A DNA stretch of 64,000 bases from Bacteroidaceae bacterium (GTDB lineage: Bacteria; Bacteroidota; Bacteroidia; Bacteroidales; Bacteroidaceae): the NCBI GenBank assembly GCA_017631315.1, contig JAGBTN010000017.1:1-64000 (forward strand). Direction: 5' to 3'. Each line of letters starts with the position of its first letter. Position 1 is the first letter of the stretch. The notes under the pieces are model-generated. The model saw only the letters and a list, made by a program, of their open reading frames with translations. It was not told the DNA's origin and did not search any database. Below, piece by piece: positions 24,627-32,918 of the stretch. A program made the translations under genes and the position numbers.

Positions 24627-27119
24627 ATGATAGACCTTAATAAGATTGCCGTCATCAGTGGCGAGTATAGTGTGAAATACAGCGAGCTTCTTAAGCGCGT
24701 TGAACTGTATGCCAAGGTGACTCCTCAAGGAAAAGAGACCAAAACCATTATCTTGAGCGAGAATCGCTTAGGCTGGGTGTATAGTTTTTTTGCAGTTTGG
24801 CTGCAGGAAGGCATTGCTGTTCCGGTAGATGTTACTTCTACGGCTGGGGATATTGCATATATTCTTCGCGACTGTCAGCCTGATGCTGTTTGGGTTTCGA
24901 AAGAGCGTGAGGCTGTTCTTCTTGAAGCAATTCAGGAGGCAGGCATCGAGACGAAGGTTCTTATTATTGATGATTATGAGTTTTTGCCTTTGGCGGAAGA
25001 GCCAACAACGTCAATTTTGCCATGGACTGCGTTGAGCGAACCGGACAATGATGATACGGCAGTCATTATTTATACCTCTGGCACAACGGGCTCGCCTAAA
25101 GGTGTTATGCTCAGTTATGCCAACTTGATGGCTAATATACATGCAGTGTCACAGAATGTTCCTATCTTCAATCAGGATCGCCGCACGCTGATTTTATTGC
25201 CACTCCATCATATTTTGCCGCTTTTGGGCACAATGATTGCTCCTATTTTTGTTGGTGGTGGTGTAGCTATCAGCCCGTCTTTGACAGGTCCGGACATCAT
25301 GGATACGCTTTGTCGCGGCAAGGTTAGCATTATGGTAGGTGTGCCTCGTCTGTGGCAAACGCTCTATGTTGGCATTAAGAAGAAGATAGATCAGTCGGCG
25401 GCTGGCCGGGCGCTCTTTGCTTTGTGTAAGGTTGCAAAGAGTCGAACCCTCAGCAGAATTTTGTTCAATTCCGTTAGAAAGAAGATGGGTGGCCATGTGG
25501 ATTATTGTGTTTGCGGTGGCGCTGCTTTGGATAGGGAAATAGGTGAGGGGCTGCGTGCTATTGGCCTTGATGTTCTTGAGGGCTATGGCATGACCGAAAC
25601 TGCTCCTATGATATCCTTTACTCGCCCCGGCGATTACATTCCCGGCTGCTCGGGCTTGCCTTTGCCTGGCATTGAATGTAAGTTGGTGAATGGTGAGTTG
25701 TGTGTAAAGGGCCCCAATCTGATGAAGGGATATTATCAGCGTCCGGAGGAAACTGCGGCTGTTATTGACAGTGACGGTTTCTTGCATACGGGCGACCTTG
25801 CATCGTTCGATTCCGCGGGCCGTATTACGATAACCGGCCGTACGAAGGAGATTATTGTTTTGAGTAACGGTAAGAATGTTCAGCCGAACGAAATTGAGTT
25901 CAAACTGGAGAAGTACGATGATTATGTTAAGGAAGCGGCTGTTGTTCAGGATGGCGATAAGCTTTGTGCTATTATTGTGCCGCAAAAGGATTGGGCTGCT
26001 GCGTTGACAGACGATGAGGCGGCAGCTCAGTTGAAGCGCGAGGTAGTAGAACCGTATAATATGACCGTTTCTGCTTATAAGAAGATTATGAGCGTTCTTG
26101 TCTATCGTGGTGATTTGCCTCGCACGAAGCTCGACAAGTTGCAGCGCTTCAAGCTTAAGGAAATTCTGAAGAACGAGCAGGGTGCGAGGAGCAAACAGCA
26201 CGAGGAGAAGGCTGAGCCAACCTTCGAAGAATATATCTTGCTGAAGCGTTTCATAGAGCAGGAGAAGGGCGTTAAGGTGCATGCGGCAGACCACATCGAG
26301 ACGGACCTTGCGTTGGACTCTTTGGACAAGATAAGTCTTCAGGGTTTCATTGAAAACACTTTCGGCACTTTCGTCAATGCCGATGAGATGCCTGCCTTCC
26401 CCCATGTGGAGGCTCTTGCTGAGTTTGTTGCCAAGCAGAAGACGCGTATGGAGGTGGAGACAGTGGACTGGAACCAACTTCTTCATGCCCCTGTAGATGC
26501 TTTGACATTGCCTACGGCCGGTTTTGCTTACCGCTTGTGCTCGCGTATCTTCAAGTGGTTCTTCTGTTTGTATAACTCACTTACCGTGAAGGGCAAGCAG
26601 AATGTGCCGGAGACGGGTGCTTGCATTTTGGCTCCCAATCACCAGAGTTTTATTGATGGTCCGCTGACCTTGGCAGGTATTCCTTGGAGCGAGCTGGGCG
26701 AGTACTACTTCTATGCCACAGAAGAGCATGTTCGTGGCGAACGTCGTCGCAGCATGGCGGCCAAAAGCAACATCATAGTTATGGAACGTGCTAACCTGAA
26801 GGAGTCCGTTCTGAAGCTTGCTAAGGTTCTCAGGGAAGGCCATCGTGTTGTTATCTTCCCGGAAGGTGCCCGTACGCACGACGGTGGAATGATTCCTTTC
26901 AAGAAGACTTTTGCCATACTTGCCAAGGAGCTTCAGGTGCCCATCGTGCCTGTGTGCATCGATGGTGCTTACGATGCTTTGCCTCGTAGCGGTCGTTTCA
27001 TGAAGCCGAAGCACATTGAATTAACCTATTTGCCTGCCATAAAGCCGACAGACAACCAGACATACGACGAGTTGACCCGTCAGACACAGGATGCAATTGA
27101 AGCGGTTTTGGCCAAGTAA
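24627..27119 (+). CDS. Acyl-activating ligase / carrier domain / lysophospholipid acyltransferase fusion
   Basis: An 830-residue three-domain protein. An AMP-dependent acyl ligase occupies about 1-520, with the signature IIYTSGTTGSPKGVML at 148-163 and GYGMTETAPMISF and HTGDLASFD further on. A carrier-protein segment follows (about 535-610) with the phosphopantetheine serine at 565 in LALDSLDKI. The C-terminal PlsC-type acyltransferase has NHxxxxD at His672-Asp677 and EGAR at 746-749 (FPEGART). This suggests a fatty acid is activated, loaded on the built-in carrier, and passed to a lysophospholipid or glycerol phosphate, similar in logic to E. coli Aas with an added carrier. The start at 24627 follows the promoter; an upstream ATG overlaps the -33 box. 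The next gene overlaps by 29 nt. Confidence 0.9.
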   Translation: MIDLNKIAVISGEYSVKYSELLKRVELYAKVTPQGKETKTIILSENRLGWVYSFFAVWLQEGIAVPVDVTSTAGDIAYILRDCQPDAVWVSKEREAVLLEAIQEAGIETKVLIIDDYEFLPLAEEPTTSILPWTALSEPDNDDTAVIIYTSGTTGSPKGVMLSYANLMANIHAVSQNVPIFNQDRRTLILLPLHHILPLLGTMIAPIFVGGGVAISPSLTGPDIMDTLCRGKVSIMVGVPRLWQTLYVGIKKKIDQSAAGRALFALCKVAKSRTLSRILFNSVRKKMGGHVDYCVCGGAALDREIGEGLRAIGLDVLEGYGMTETAPMISFTRPGDYIPGCSGLPLPGIECKLVNGELCVKGPNLMKGYYQRPEETAAVIDSDGFLHTGDLASFDSAGRITITGRTKEIIVLSNGKNVQPNEIEFKLEKYDDYVKEAAVVQDGDKLCAIIVPQKDWAAALTDDEAAAQLKREVVEPYNMTVSAYKKIMSVLVYRGDLPRTKLDKLQRFKLKEILKNEQGARSKQHEEKAEPTFEEYILLKRFIEQEKGVKVHAADHIETDLALDSLDKISLQGFIENTFGTFVNADEMPAFPHVEALAEFVAKQKTRMEVETVDWNQLLHAPVDALTLPTAGFAYRLCSRIFKWFFCLYNSLTVKGKQNVPETGACILAPNHQSFIDGPLTLAGIPWSELGEYYFYATEEHVRGERRRSMAAKSNIIVMERANLKESVLKLAKVLREGHRVVIFPEGARTHDGGMIPFKKTFAILAKELQVPIVPVCIDGAYDALPRSGRFMKPKHIELTYLPAIKPTDNQTYDELTRQTQDAIEAVLAK

Positions 27120-27723
27120 GGACGAACTTGGTAATACATGGACGCATCTGGGAGGTGCAGTCTTTGCTTTGAGTTCCATGTGGCTGGCATGGATGGCTGC
27201 CGAACAAGGGCCTTTGATGACGTTCGGAGTCGTCTGCTTTCTGGTGGGAATGTTCTTTATGTTCCTCAGCAGCACTGTGTATCATTGGGTGCGCAACGAG
27301 CGTCTTAAGAGCATTTTCCGCAAGTGCGACCACATAAGTATATATATTATGATAGCCTGTTCCTATACGCCAATCCTGGTCGGCGTTGTGGGAGGCTGGC
27401 TTGGCTGGTTTGTTTTTGCCTTGCAATGGGCAGCGGTGATAGGCGGTGCCTTCTATAAGATATATGCATTAGGGCGTTGGCCTCGCCTCTCGTTGGCAAT
27501 CTATCTGGTGATGGGGTGGAGCATCGTCCTCATAGCCGAACCGGTCTTTAAATCGCTGACGCCGCTGACGATGTGCCTGCTCGTTGCCGAAGGTTTGTTC
27601 TATACTGGAGGAACATATTTCTTTGCCCACGACGAACGCCCCTATTTCCACGTCGTCTGGCATGTCTTTGTCTTGCTTGGTGCGCTCGCACATTGGGGGG
27701 CAGTACTTACATTGCTTATATAG
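27091..27723 (+). CDS. Hemolysin III / PAQR-like membrane protein
   Basis: A 210-residue membrane protein of the HlyIII family (YqfA/PAQR superfamily) with about seven spans. The conserved metal-site elements are present: LSSTVYHWV, KCDHISIYIMIACSY and the C-terminal YFHVVWHVFVLLGALAH. Members are thought to be zinc-dependent membrane hydrolases related to ceramidases, and some alter membrane composition. The start lies inside the end of the acyltransferase gene (29-nt overlap, different frame), implying coupled translation and a shared role in membrane lipid handling. That role is my inference. Confidence 0.88.
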   Translation: MQLKRFWPSKDELGNTWTHLGGAVFALSSMWLAWMAAEQGPLMTFGVVCFLVGMFFMFLSSTVYHWVRNERLKSIFRKCDHISIYIMIACSYTPILVGVVGGWLGWFVFALQWAAVIGGAFYKIYALGRWPRLSLAIYLVMGWSIVLIAEPVFKSLTPLTMCLLVAEGLFYTGGTYFFAHDERPYFHVVWHVFVLLGALAHWGAVLTLLI

Positions 27724-27732
27724 GTTGCCGGA

Positions 27733-27820
27733 AAAGGTTAACCATTATGGCCGGAATGCTTAACCATTATGCCCTGAAAGGTTAAGCATTATTCCCAATT
27801 AGGCACGCCATGTTTTCCGG
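27733..27820. repeat. 22-bp-period array (locus e)
   Basis: Units start at 27733, 27755, 27777 and 27799. Unit 2 (AATGCTTAACC) and unit 3 (GGTTAAGCATT) are exact inverted complements. The last unit continues as CCCAATTAGGCA, matching the end of the array at 5135. A small hairpin, GCCATG with CATGGC, follows directly. Located between convergent genes. Confidence 0.85.
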
Positions 27821-27951
27821 CATGGCACACGATGTTCTCTGTCGTGATGCTATGTGTTGTAAAATCAGTAGTATAAAGATAAACGATACGCCCCTTTGCA
27901 CAATAACAAGGAGCGAAGAGAAATCCGCAATTCCGATGCGCCGCCGTACTA

Positions 27952-28221
27952 CTATCTGCGGCGTTTGCGTAAAGAAAAGATAGAATTTATGCTCGAGAAA
28001 ATGTTGGAGCAAAAGCGGAAACCTTGATAGATGAGGATTCCTTTCGTGATGAGGCGGCCTACGCTCTGCATCCTGTTCGATGCCTGAGGAGAAGCCGTGC
28101 CGGTCATGCTGCGGACATTCTCCAGCATTGTTGTACGCGACGTCTGCAACTGCTCTTTTACTGCCAGTTTCCTTTCCCTGATGGCGGCAAGGACATTGGG
28201 CGAGTTTGCAATGCCATTCAT
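27952..28221 (-). CDS. Small protein of the YtxH/holin-like operon, unknown function
   Basis: An 89-residue protein, not recognised. It begins MNGIANSPNVLAAIRERKL, continues with a basic, helix-prone region, has a modest hydrophobic stretch (SVGRLITKGILIYQGFRF) and ends in a basic tail (LRKRRR). I start at 28221 because this ATG overlaps the stop of the upstream gene (ATGA), which indicates coupling; the longer frame is antisense-like read-through into that gene. Context suggests a membrane-associated accessory of the holin-like protein. Confidence 0.65.
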   Translation of the reverse strand: MNGIANSPNVLAAIRERKLAVKEQLQTSRTTMLENVRSMTGTASPQASNRMQSVGRLITKGILIYQGFRFCSNIFSSINSIFSLRKRRR

Positions 28222-28580
28222 GGTGTCTCCTCCTTTCCTATGCTCTCGTCGACAATTAACTTTGCAATAAAGCGCGTTACGGGTTGCACAATCCATCGCT
28301 TCCTGGCAATAAGAATAATTGCAATTATGAGCAGCATGGCTCCGCCCATAATGGCAAAACTCCATGCACTGCCCACAATGTTAGCAAGCCATAACGCAAG
28401 GGCTACCACAAGAAACAGGAGTGCCGCCAGAGCAAATATCAGACACAAAATAGTGGTAAGCGCTGCAGAGAGGAGCACGCTCAACTTCTCTGCAGTGTCC
28501 AACTTCAGATATTCTTTCTGCAACTCCAGATAATTCTTCGCTTCATTCCAGAGCGTTCGAAAACTGTCAGAATAACTCAC
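28218..28580 (-). CDS. Holin-X-like small membrane protein
   Basis: A 120-residue protein with an amphipathic N-terminal helix (RTLWNEAKNYLELQKEYLKL) and two adjacent membrane spans (LSAALTTILCLIFALAALLF and GSAWSFAIMGGAMLLIIAII). This is the layout of the phage-holin-like DUF1469/holin-X family, which in Bacteroidetes is usually chromosomal and found next to YtxH proteins rather than in prophages. There are no phage genes here. It likely acts in envelope stress or membrane organisation; no lysis role is implied. It lies between the YtxH gene (54 nt upstream) and an overlapping small gene. Confidence 0.8.
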   Translation of the reverse strand: MSYSDSFRTLWNEAKNYLELQKEYLKLDTAEKLSVLLSAALTTILCLIFALAALLFLVVALALWLANIVGSAWSFAIMGGAMLLIIAIILIARKRWIVQPVTRFIAKLIVDESIGKEETP

Positions 28581-28634
28581 AATTTATCGTTTTGAGTGAT
28601 GTTTTCTCCCCGTCCGAGGAGACTGTCAAGGCAT

Positions 28635-28847
28635 TTATTCCTCAGCCTTGGCTGCTTGCAACTCTTCGGCAATCTCGTCAACCAGGTCAGACATCTCCTG
28701 ACGGTTGAGTTTAATGCCGCGCTTGCGCAAAGCCTCGGCAATTTTCTCACGCAGGTCGCTGCCCTTCTCGGGAGCAAAAAGCAAACCACAAGCTGCGCCT
28801 ACAAGCGCACCACCAATGAATGTTGCAAGAAAATCAAATGCTTTCAT
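28635..28847 (-). CDS. YtxH-like stress protein
   Basis: A 70-residue protein with an N-terminal glycine-rich membrane segment (FLATFIGGALVGAACGLLFAP) followed by a charged helix (EKGSDLREKIAEALRKRG). The GxxxGxxxGxLFAP-KG-x-LR pattern is diagnostic of the YtxH family, general-stress-associated small membrane proteins. First gene of a three-gene minus-strand operon. A possible -7 box (TAAATTTG) lies at 28888-28895. Confidence 0.85.
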   Translation of the reverse strand: MKAFDFLATFIGGALVGAACGLLFAPEKGSDLREKIAEALRKRGIKLNRQEMSDLVDEIAEELQAAKAEE

Positions 28848-28968
28848 CGTTTCTATGTTTTAAGTGTTACTTTTACATTGTCTGCCACAAATTTAGTCTT
28901 TTTTTGTTTACCTCCCATGCTTAAATGCAGAAAAAATGTTGTAAAAAAGGTTTTTTTTGCCTGTTTTG

Positions 28969-28999
28969 TTGCGTTTTCGGGCAAAAAGCACTACCTTTG
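28969..28999 (+). promoter_or_regulatory. Promoter of the SPOR lipoprotein gene
   Basis: TTG at 28969-28971 and TACCTTTG at 28992-28999, 20 bp apart, about 50 bp before the start codon. Confidence 0.7.
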
Positions 29000-29048
29000 C
29001 GTGCAAAATAAAAGGAATAAGAAACCTCTCAAAAACATAATCCGACTT

Positions 29049-29537
29049 ATGAAAAAGATTCTTTTGATGTGTGCTGCTGTATGTGCAGTGTTCGCAATGT
29101 CATCTTGCAAAAGCAAGGAAAGTGCCTACAAGAAAGCTTATGAGAAGGCAAAGGCTCAGCAGGGTGCAACAACAACTCCAACAACAACACCCGTTCAGCA
29201 GGTAACAACTCAGACTGTTACTCCTGTAACCACTACTCCTGTTGCTGACTACAGCAATGTAGCCGTTCGCAACGAGAACGTGACCTTCGTAGAAGGCAGC
29301 CCCTTGAAGCAGTATGGTGTGGTTGTAGCATCTGTAACTATTAAGAGCAATGGTGTGGCTCTCATGCAGAAGCTTGCTGGCCAAGGCTACAACAGCTGCG
29401 TTGCTCAGGCTCAGGTGAACGGCCAGACCTTCTATCGTGTTGTTGCTTGCAGCTACGACACTAAGCCCGAGGCTGCACAGAAGCGCGCCCAGCTCGAGGG
29501 ACAATATCCCGGTGCTTGGTTGCTCTACAAGAAGTAG
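29049..29537 (+). CDS. SPOR-domain lipoprotein
   Basis: A 162-residue lipoprotein. The signal peptide ends in the lipobox MSSC (Cys20). A Thr/Pro/Gln-rich linker (TTTPTTTPVQQVTTQTVT) leads to a SPOR domain of about 75 residues (GVVVASVTIKSNGVALMQKL to PGAWLLYKK). SPOR domains bind denuded glycan strands, which usually means septal or wall association. I start at 29049 because it gives a proper signal peptide and lies downstream of the promoter; the open frame extends further upstream but without signals. Codon use (GTT, AAG, GCT rich) suggests high expression. ruvX follows after 21 nt. Confidence 0.88.
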   Translation: MKKILLMCAAVCAVFAMSSCKSKESAYKKAYEKAKAQQGATTTPTTTPVQQVTTQTVTPVTTTPVADYSNVAVRNENVTFVEGSPLKQYGVVVASVTIKSNGVALMQKLAGQGYNSCVAQAQVNGQTFYRVVACSYDTKPEAAQKRAQLEGQYPGAWLLYKK

Positions 29538-29558
29538 TCTCCCTCTTATGTAGATAAT

Positions 29559-29978
29559 GTGGGAAGAGTTCTCGCAATAGATTATGGGGTCCGTCGCACC
29601 GGTTTGGCTGTGACGGACCCTTTGCAGATTATTCCGGGTGGGTTGACGACGGTCGAGACGCCCAAACTCCTGGCTTTCCTGAAGAGTTACCTTTCGAAGG
29701 AAGACGTGGAGCGTTTCGTTGTCGGGCTGCCCAAGCAGACTAACGGGCAAGACAGCGACAACCTGCCACGCGTGCAGGCATTCGTCGAGCAATTGAAAAA
29801 AACATTCCCTGCTGTTCCTGTTGATATGTGGGACGAACGCTATACCAGCGTGCTTGCCCAGCAAGCCATCTTGCAGAGCGGTATAGGCAAAATGGCTCGT
29901 CGCAACAAGGCACTTGTGGACGAGGTGAGTGCAACCATCATCCTGCAAGGCTGGATGGAAAGGAGACCTCTCCTTTAA
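29559..29978 (+). CDS. ruvX: Putative Holliday junction resolvase / pre-16S rRNA nuclease YqgF
   Basis: A 139-residue RNase H-fold protein of the YqgF/RuvX family. The first acidic motif is VLAIDYGVRRTGLAVTDP, then RFVVGLPKQTNGQDSD, VDMWDERYTSVLAQ and the C-terminal LVDEVSATIILQGWM, all with the expected acidic residues. In E. coli the family member matures the 16S rRNA 5' end. The start is GTG at 29559; the overlapping ATG at 29557 is out of frame. It belongs to a run with def and the TPR protein. Confidence 0.92.
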   Translation: MGRVLAIDYGVRRTGLAVTDPLQIIPGGLTTVETPKLLAFLKSYLSKEDVERFVVGLPKQTNGQDSDNLPRVQAFVEQLKKTFPAVPVDMWDERYTSVLAQQAILQSGIGKMARRNKALVDEVSATIILQGWMERRPLL

Positions 29979-30006
29979 TTATAAATTTTGAACTTAGAAT
30001 ACAGTC

Positions 30007-30564
30007 ATGATTTTACCGATATACACTTTTGGCCAGCCTGTGCTCAGACAAGAGGCTGAGGAAATAGACAAGGATTATCCCGAGTTGCAGCAGCTCATCA
30101 AGGATATGTACGAGACGCTTGAGCGCAGCGAAGGCATTGGTCTGGCTGCTCCGCAAGTGGGGCTCCCCATAAGGCTTGCCATCATCAATCTCGACGTCAT
30201 CAGCGAAGACCTGCCCGAATACAAAGGTTACATCAAGACCTTCATAAACCCTTACATCGAGGAATACGACGAGACAGAGGAGGACGTTATGGAAGAAGGC
30301 TGCCTCAGTCTGCCCGGTATTCACGAGAAGGTGAAACGTCCCACACGTATTCGTGTGACCTATCAGGACGAACAATTCCAGGAGCACGACGAATGGGTTG
30401 ATGGTTATCTGGCTCGTGTCATGCAGCATGAGTTCGACCATCTCGACGGTCGTGTCTTTACCGACCATCTGAAGGGTCTGCGCAAGCAACTCACGAACCC
30501 CAAACTTCAGGACATCCGTAAGGGAAAGTTCGTTTGTGGCTACAAGGTGAAAGTCAAGAGATAG
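30007..30564 (+). CDS. def: Peptide deformylase
   Basis: A 185-residue metalloenzyme that removes the formyl group from nascent peptides. All three motifs are present: GIGLAAPQVG, EEGCLSLPG (metal-binding Cys) and MQHEFDHLDG (HExxH). Length is normal. It starts 28 nt after ruvX and the TPR gene begins 4 nt after its stop. Confidence 0.97.
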   Translation: MILPIYTFGQPVLRQEAEEIDKDYPELQQLIKDMYETLERSEGIGLAAPQVGLPIRLAIINLDVISEDLPEYKGYIKTFINPYIEEYDETEEDVMEEGCLSLPGIHEKVKRPTRIRVTYQDEQFQEHDEWVDGYLARVMQHEFDHLDGRVFTDHLKGLRKQLTNPKLQDIRKGKFVCGYKVKVKR

Positions 30565-30568
30565 GCTA

Positions 30569-32527
30569 TTGAAGAAGTTCCTCCCCATAATTCTTTTTGT
30601 GTTTAGTCTGAGCCTTACGGCACAGATTAACACAGACCGCGTCCTCCTGATGGGACGCAATGCTTTGTATTACGAGGACTATGTGCTTGCCATTCAGCGT
30701 TTCAACATGGTCATCGGCGTGAAGCCCTGGCTTGGAGAGCCTTACTTCTACAGAGCTTTGGCGAAGTATTATCTTGAGGATTATCAGGGAGCAGAGATAG
30801 ATTGCAGCCATGCTGTAGAGCGCAATCCTTATGCCTTGAACCATTATGTTCTCCGTGCATTGTGCCGTATCAATCAGGACCGTTATGCTTTGGCCGAGGA
30901 GGATTACAGAAAGGCCATCTCCATCAACCCTTTAGAGCGCAATTCGTGGCATAACATCGTGCTGTGTCAGATAGAACTCAAGCAATACGAGAAGGCAGAT
31001 TCTTCGCTCGACGTAATGCTCCGCCATTGGCCTCACGATGCAGAACAATACACCATGAAGGCGCAGGTGTCGTTGCTCCGTACAGACACCGTGCAGGCCG
31101 AGAAGTGGGTGGACCGTGCACTCGGGAAAAACGAATACGACGGCAAGGCCTGGAGCATGAAAGCCATGTTTCAGGGACTGCGGGAGGAGTACAAGGAGGC
31201 GGAGTCGTCGCTCGACAAGGCCATAATGCAGATGCCCCGTATGGCAAACCTTTATGTCAATCGTGCTTTGACCCGCTATCATCAAGATAATCTGCGGGGA
31301 GCAATGTCCGACTACGATGCCTGCCTCGACATTGAGTCGCGCAACTACCTTGCCCATTACAATCGAGGCTTGCTCCGAGCCAGTGTGGGAGAAGACAATC
31401 TTGCCATCGAGGACTTCAATTTTGTGCTCGAACTGGAACCGGACAACACCATTGCCCTTTATAACCGTGCTTTGCTCCTGGACAACATAGGCGACTATAA
31501 CGGTGCCATACGCGACATCAGTGCTGTCATCAAGGACTATCCCGAGTTCTGGGAGGGCTACCGTCGGCGTGCATCCATCAGGCGGAAGGTGGGAGACACT
31601 TATGGTGCAGAGCGCGACGAGTTCAAACTTCTGCAGGCTCGGCTGGATGCTGCCGCTGGCAAGAAGCAACCGGTGCGGACGCGCAAGAAGAGCGAGAAAA
31701 GGATTGAAGACTACGCTGCTCTGGTCGAAGAAGATACCCACGAGGAAGAAAACGAGTATGTCAGCGAGTATCGTGGCAAAGTGCAGAACCGCCAGGCAGA
31801 GTTGAGGCCGCAGCCCATCTATTCTCTTGCATATTATAAAAAGGAATCAGAGACGAATCCTTACATTGCATACTGCTCGGAATTGGAGAAACTCAATGCC
31901 GCCCATGCGCTTCCACAGCAGTTGTATCTCACCGACCGTGAAGCCCCGCTGACAGAGAAGCAAACCGAAAAGCGCCAGGCATCGGTGATCGACCTCACAC
32001 AGAAGATAGAGGAGAAGCCCGACGACAGGGACTTGCTTTTGCAGCGAGCATTGGATTACTACCATCTTCGCGACTTCGAGAATGCCGTCTACGACATGAC
32101 GGCCCTGCTGCAGACTCGTGGCGCAGACGTGCTGGCACTTGTGTTGCGTGCCCAATGTCGTTTTGCCCAACTCGAAGTGTCGCGTACCACTGCAAGTGCA
32201 TCCGACTTGCGTTTGGGCTATCTTATGGTCGTCCAGGATTATAACAAGGCATCCGACCTCGTGCCAGACGTGCCCTTCCTGCACTACAATGTAGGTTGTG
32301 TGGAGGTGCAGTTGGCAGACTATGTGGCAGCACAGAAGTCGTTCAGCCGTGCCATAGCGTTAGACCCTCATTTCCCCAGTGCCTATTACGGACGAGGTGT
32401 TGCCTACATCCTCGGCGGACAAATAGAAGAAGGTTTGAGCGACCTCTCGCAGGCAGGCGAGTTGGGACTTTATACGGCCTACAACCTCATCAAAAAGTAC
32501 TCGAAAGAGAAGGGCAAGGAAAAATAG
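30569..32527 (+). CDS. Secreted tetratricopeptide-repeat protein
   Basis: A 652-residue protein with a signal peptide (KKFLPIILFVFSLSLTAQ) and two blocks of TPR motifs (about 30-360 and 480-640), separated by a charged, disordered linker (about 370-470). Repeats such as NYLAHYNRGLLRASVGEDNL and NTIALYNRALLLDNIGDYNG are clear. It is probably periplasmic or envelope-bound and scaffolds other proteins. The start is a TTG 4 nt after def; it places the signal peptide correctly and no ATG does so. Function beyond scaffolding is unknown. Confidence 0.85.
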   Translation: MKKFLPIILFVFSLSLTAQINTDRVLLMGRNALYYEDYVLAIQRFNMVIGVKPWLGEPYFYRALAKYYLEDYQGAEIDCSHAVERNPYALNHYVLRALCRINQDRYALAEEDYRKAISINPLERNSWHNIVLCQIELKQYEKADSSLDVMLRHWPHDAEQYTMKAQVSLLRTDTVQAEKWVDRALGKNEYDGKAWSMKAMFQGLREEYKEAESSLDKAIMQMPRMANLYVNRALTRYHQDNLRGAMSDYDACLDIESRNYLAHYNRGLLRASVGEDNLAIEDFNFVLELEPDNTIALYNRALLLDNIGDYNGAIRDISAVIKDYPEFWEGYRRRASIRRKVGDTYGAERDEFKLLQARLDAAAGKKQPVRTRKKSEKRIEDYAALVEEDTHEEENEYVSEYRGKVQNRQAELRPQPIYSLAYYKKESETNPYIAYCSELEKLNAAHALPQQLYLTDREAPLTEKQTEKRQASVIDLTQKIEEKPDDRDLLLQRALDYYHLRDFENAVYDMTALLQTRGADVLALVLRAQCRFAQLEVSRTTASASDLRLGYLMVVQDYNKASDLVPDVPFLHYNVGCVEVQLADYVAAQKSFSRAIALDPHFPSAYYGRGVAYILGGQIEEGLSDLSQAGELGLYTAYNLIKKYSKEKGKEK

Positions 32528-32704
32528 CCTTCCCTGCAGTCCTGACCAACAATTTGTGCGTTGTCTGGCATTGAAGTCAGGACGTCGGAAACGGTCTTTC
32601 AAGTAGAAATAAAATCTCCCCCCGAAGCAGATTCCCAACACCACGCGTCCATTTTTCCAAGTGGACTGCAGGCGCGAAAATCTGCCACTCGTAGGCTTGT
32701 AAAA

Positions 32705-32792
32705 CTTCTCGTGAGTAATTGCCAAAGTTCTGCAGAGAAGTTGCCCGACTTCTCTGCAGAAGTTGGCGAAGTTCTCTGGAGTGTTGTTTTCC
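32705..32792. repeat. 22-bp-period array, CTTCTC family (locus g)
   Basis: Units start at 32705, 32727, 32749 and 32771 and begin CTTCTC or GTTCTC. Units 2 and 3 contain a perfect 14-bp inverted repeat, TTCTGCAGAGAAGT (32728-32741) and ACTTCTCTGCAGAA (32748-32761), with a 6-nt loop. The first unit (CTTCTCGTGAG) resembles the array inside the gene at 59170-59889. Confidence 0.85.
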
Positions 32793-32864
32793 TCTCATGT
32801 CTTGTCCGCACGGAAGAATAGAATGATTTCTTTTTCAATCAACAGAGATTTTATTCAAATATAT

Positions 32865-32895
32865 TTTGTTTGTGTTGCCTTGTTTCGTAATTTTG
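32865..32895 (+). promoter_or_regulatory. Promoter of the arabinofuranosidase gene
   Basis: TTTG at 32865-32868 and TAATTTTG at 32888-32895 are 19 bp apart, 23 bp before the start codon. Confidence 0.75.
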
Positions 32896-32918
32896 CATAG
32901 ACTAATACATTTAAAACC

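Larger units (their letters stand above)
32528..32918. other. Intergenic region occupied by a repeat element
   Basis: Positions about 32560-32840 hold an element with open frames on both strands, none with a signal peptide, start context or family match. It contains a 22-bp-period array (32705-32792). I recall similar short frames annotated as hypothetical proteins in Prevotella genomes, which would fit a dispersed repeat, but this needs a search. The promoter for the GH51 gene follows at 32865-32895. Confidence 0.5.

Noticed and set aside
28218-28580. Prophage remnant indicated by the holin-like protein
   Set aside because: No other phage gene is present, and this family is commonly chromosomal beside YtxH proteins.
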